From the NCBI GenBank assembly GCA_003169845.1, contig PNAG01000026.1:62001-126000 (forward strand): a stretch of DNA of 64,000 bases, given 5' to 3'. The stretch's first letter is position 1. Every line of letters begins with the position of its first letter. The position numbers and the translations under genes were made by a program. The stretch is from Candidatus Dormiibacterota bacterium (lineage in GTDB: Bacteria > Chloroflexota > Dormibacteria > Dormibacterales > Dormibacteraceae). The notes below the pieces were generated by a model that searched no databases, was not told where the DNA came from, and saw nothing but the letters and a program-made list of their open reading frames with translations. Shown piece after piece: positions 63,484 through 64,000 of the stretch.

Positions 63484-64000
63484 ACTCGACGGAAAGGTCG
63501 CTGTGATCACCGGCGCGGCTGGTGGAATCGGCCGCGAGGCGGCGATCCTGTTCTCGTCCGAAGGCGCGAAGGTGTGCGTCGCGGATGTTGGAACGGAGGC
63601 GGGCGAGAAGACCGCGGCGGAGTGCAGAGACGCGTTCTTCTTCCAGGCGGACGTCAGCGACCCCAAGAGCGTGCAGGCGATGTACGGCGCGACCGCGAAA
63701 CGCTACGGCCGGGTCGACATCCTCTACAACAACGCCGGCATCATGCCCCCGGACGACGACTCGATCCTCACCACCGAGCCCGACGCCTGGGACCGCGTCC
63801 AGGCAGTCAACGCGAAGGGCGTCTATCTCTGCTGCAAGTACGGCATCCCGCATTTGCTTAAAGCAGGCGGCGGCTCCGTGATCAACGTGGCCTCCTTCGT
63901 CGCGCTCGTGGGGGCAGCGACATCGCAGATCGCGTACACGGCTTCCAAGGGCGCGGTGCTCTCGATGAGCCGTGAGCTCGCGGTTCAGTTCGCGCGACAG
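63476..64000 (+). CDS. Short-chain dehydrogenase/reductase, 3' end outside the window
   Basis: 175 codons are visible from GTG 63476, which overlaps the PuuA-like stop by 8 nt. It has VITGAAGGIG (NAD-binding), the ADVG acidic residue after strand 2 (suggesting NAD), YNNAGIM, NVASFVAL and YTASK (catalytic Tyr and Lys). It continues past the window end. In the operon it could oxidise an alcohol or amine-derived intermediate, but a PuuC-type aldehyde dehydrogenase is not visible. Confidence 0.85.
   Translation, partial: MGRLDGKVAVITGAAGGIGREAAILFSSEGAKVCVADVGTEAGEKTAAECRDAFFFQADVSDPKSVQAMYGATAKRYGRVDILYNNAGIMPPDDDSILTTEPDAWDRVQAVNAKGVYLCCKYGIPHLLKAGGGSVINVASFVALVGAATSQIAYTASKGAVLSMSRELAVQFARQ

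Overview
The window is about 64 kb of high-GC DNA. It has many GTG and TTG starts, ATGA/GTGA stop-start overlaps and gene starts with no Shine-Dalgarno sequence. Together with a form I aerobic CO dehydrogenase, Liv-type transporters and a giant beta-strand-repeat surface protein, this suggests an uncultured soil bacterium of the Chloroflexota/Dormibacterota/Actinomycetota sphere. That placement is inference; there is no rRNA or universal marker gene here.

Region 1 (1-25815) is one reading frame, open from the first base, that encodes the last ~8,600 residues of a giant, probably secreted protein. Its true N-terminus lies upstream of the window. It is a mosaic: some 35 beta-strand repeats, several families of short modules reused at distant sites, a CBM5/12-like insert, degenerate glycine-rich RTX-like blocks, about five Ig-like domains and a C-terminal helical FIMAH-like domain.

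Region 2 (25848-30059) has a class III aminotransferase divergent from a GAF histidine kinase/NarL-type regulator pair. These are followed by an AbiEi/DUF559-type gene bracketed by ~68-nt direct repeats.

Region 3 (30292-35659) is a coxMSL operon for form I CO dehydrogenase. Its CoxL carries the AYRCSFR active-site loop. The operon continues with an XdhC-type maturation factor fused to a YHS domain and a MocA-like nucleotidyltransferase, so the enzyme and part of its cofactor maturation are encoded together.

Region 4 (35656-43905) has a CocE/NonD hydrolase divergent from a complete branched-chain-type ABC uptake operon (binding lipoprotein, two permeases, two ATPases). The operon ends in a ThDP-dependent enzyme.

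Region 5 (43907-51460) has a small hypothetical gene, then a tightly packed run: membrane-anchored propeller-like protein, small helical protein, MpaB/DUF2236 protein, ABC1 kinase, GH38 alpha-mannosidase and a small membrane-anchored protein.

Region 6 (51520-58803) has an ACMSD-like amidohydrolase divergent from a stand-alone molybdenum hydroxylase large subunit. A minus-strand operon then runs TrmB regulator, second amidohydrolase, SDR and EntE-like aryl-acid adenylating ligase. It looks like aromatic or organic-acid metabolism with an unknown substrate.

Region 7 (58916-64000) has an RpiR-family regulator divergent from a permease, PuuD-like, PuuA-like and SDR operon, suggesting uptake and gamma-glutamylated catabolism of a polyamine or other amine. 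The SDR runs off the window.

No rRNA, tRNA, CRISPR array, transposase or integrase was seen, and no stretch over 300 bases lacks a gene. Three copies of a GC-rich hairpin repeat family lie at gene ends.
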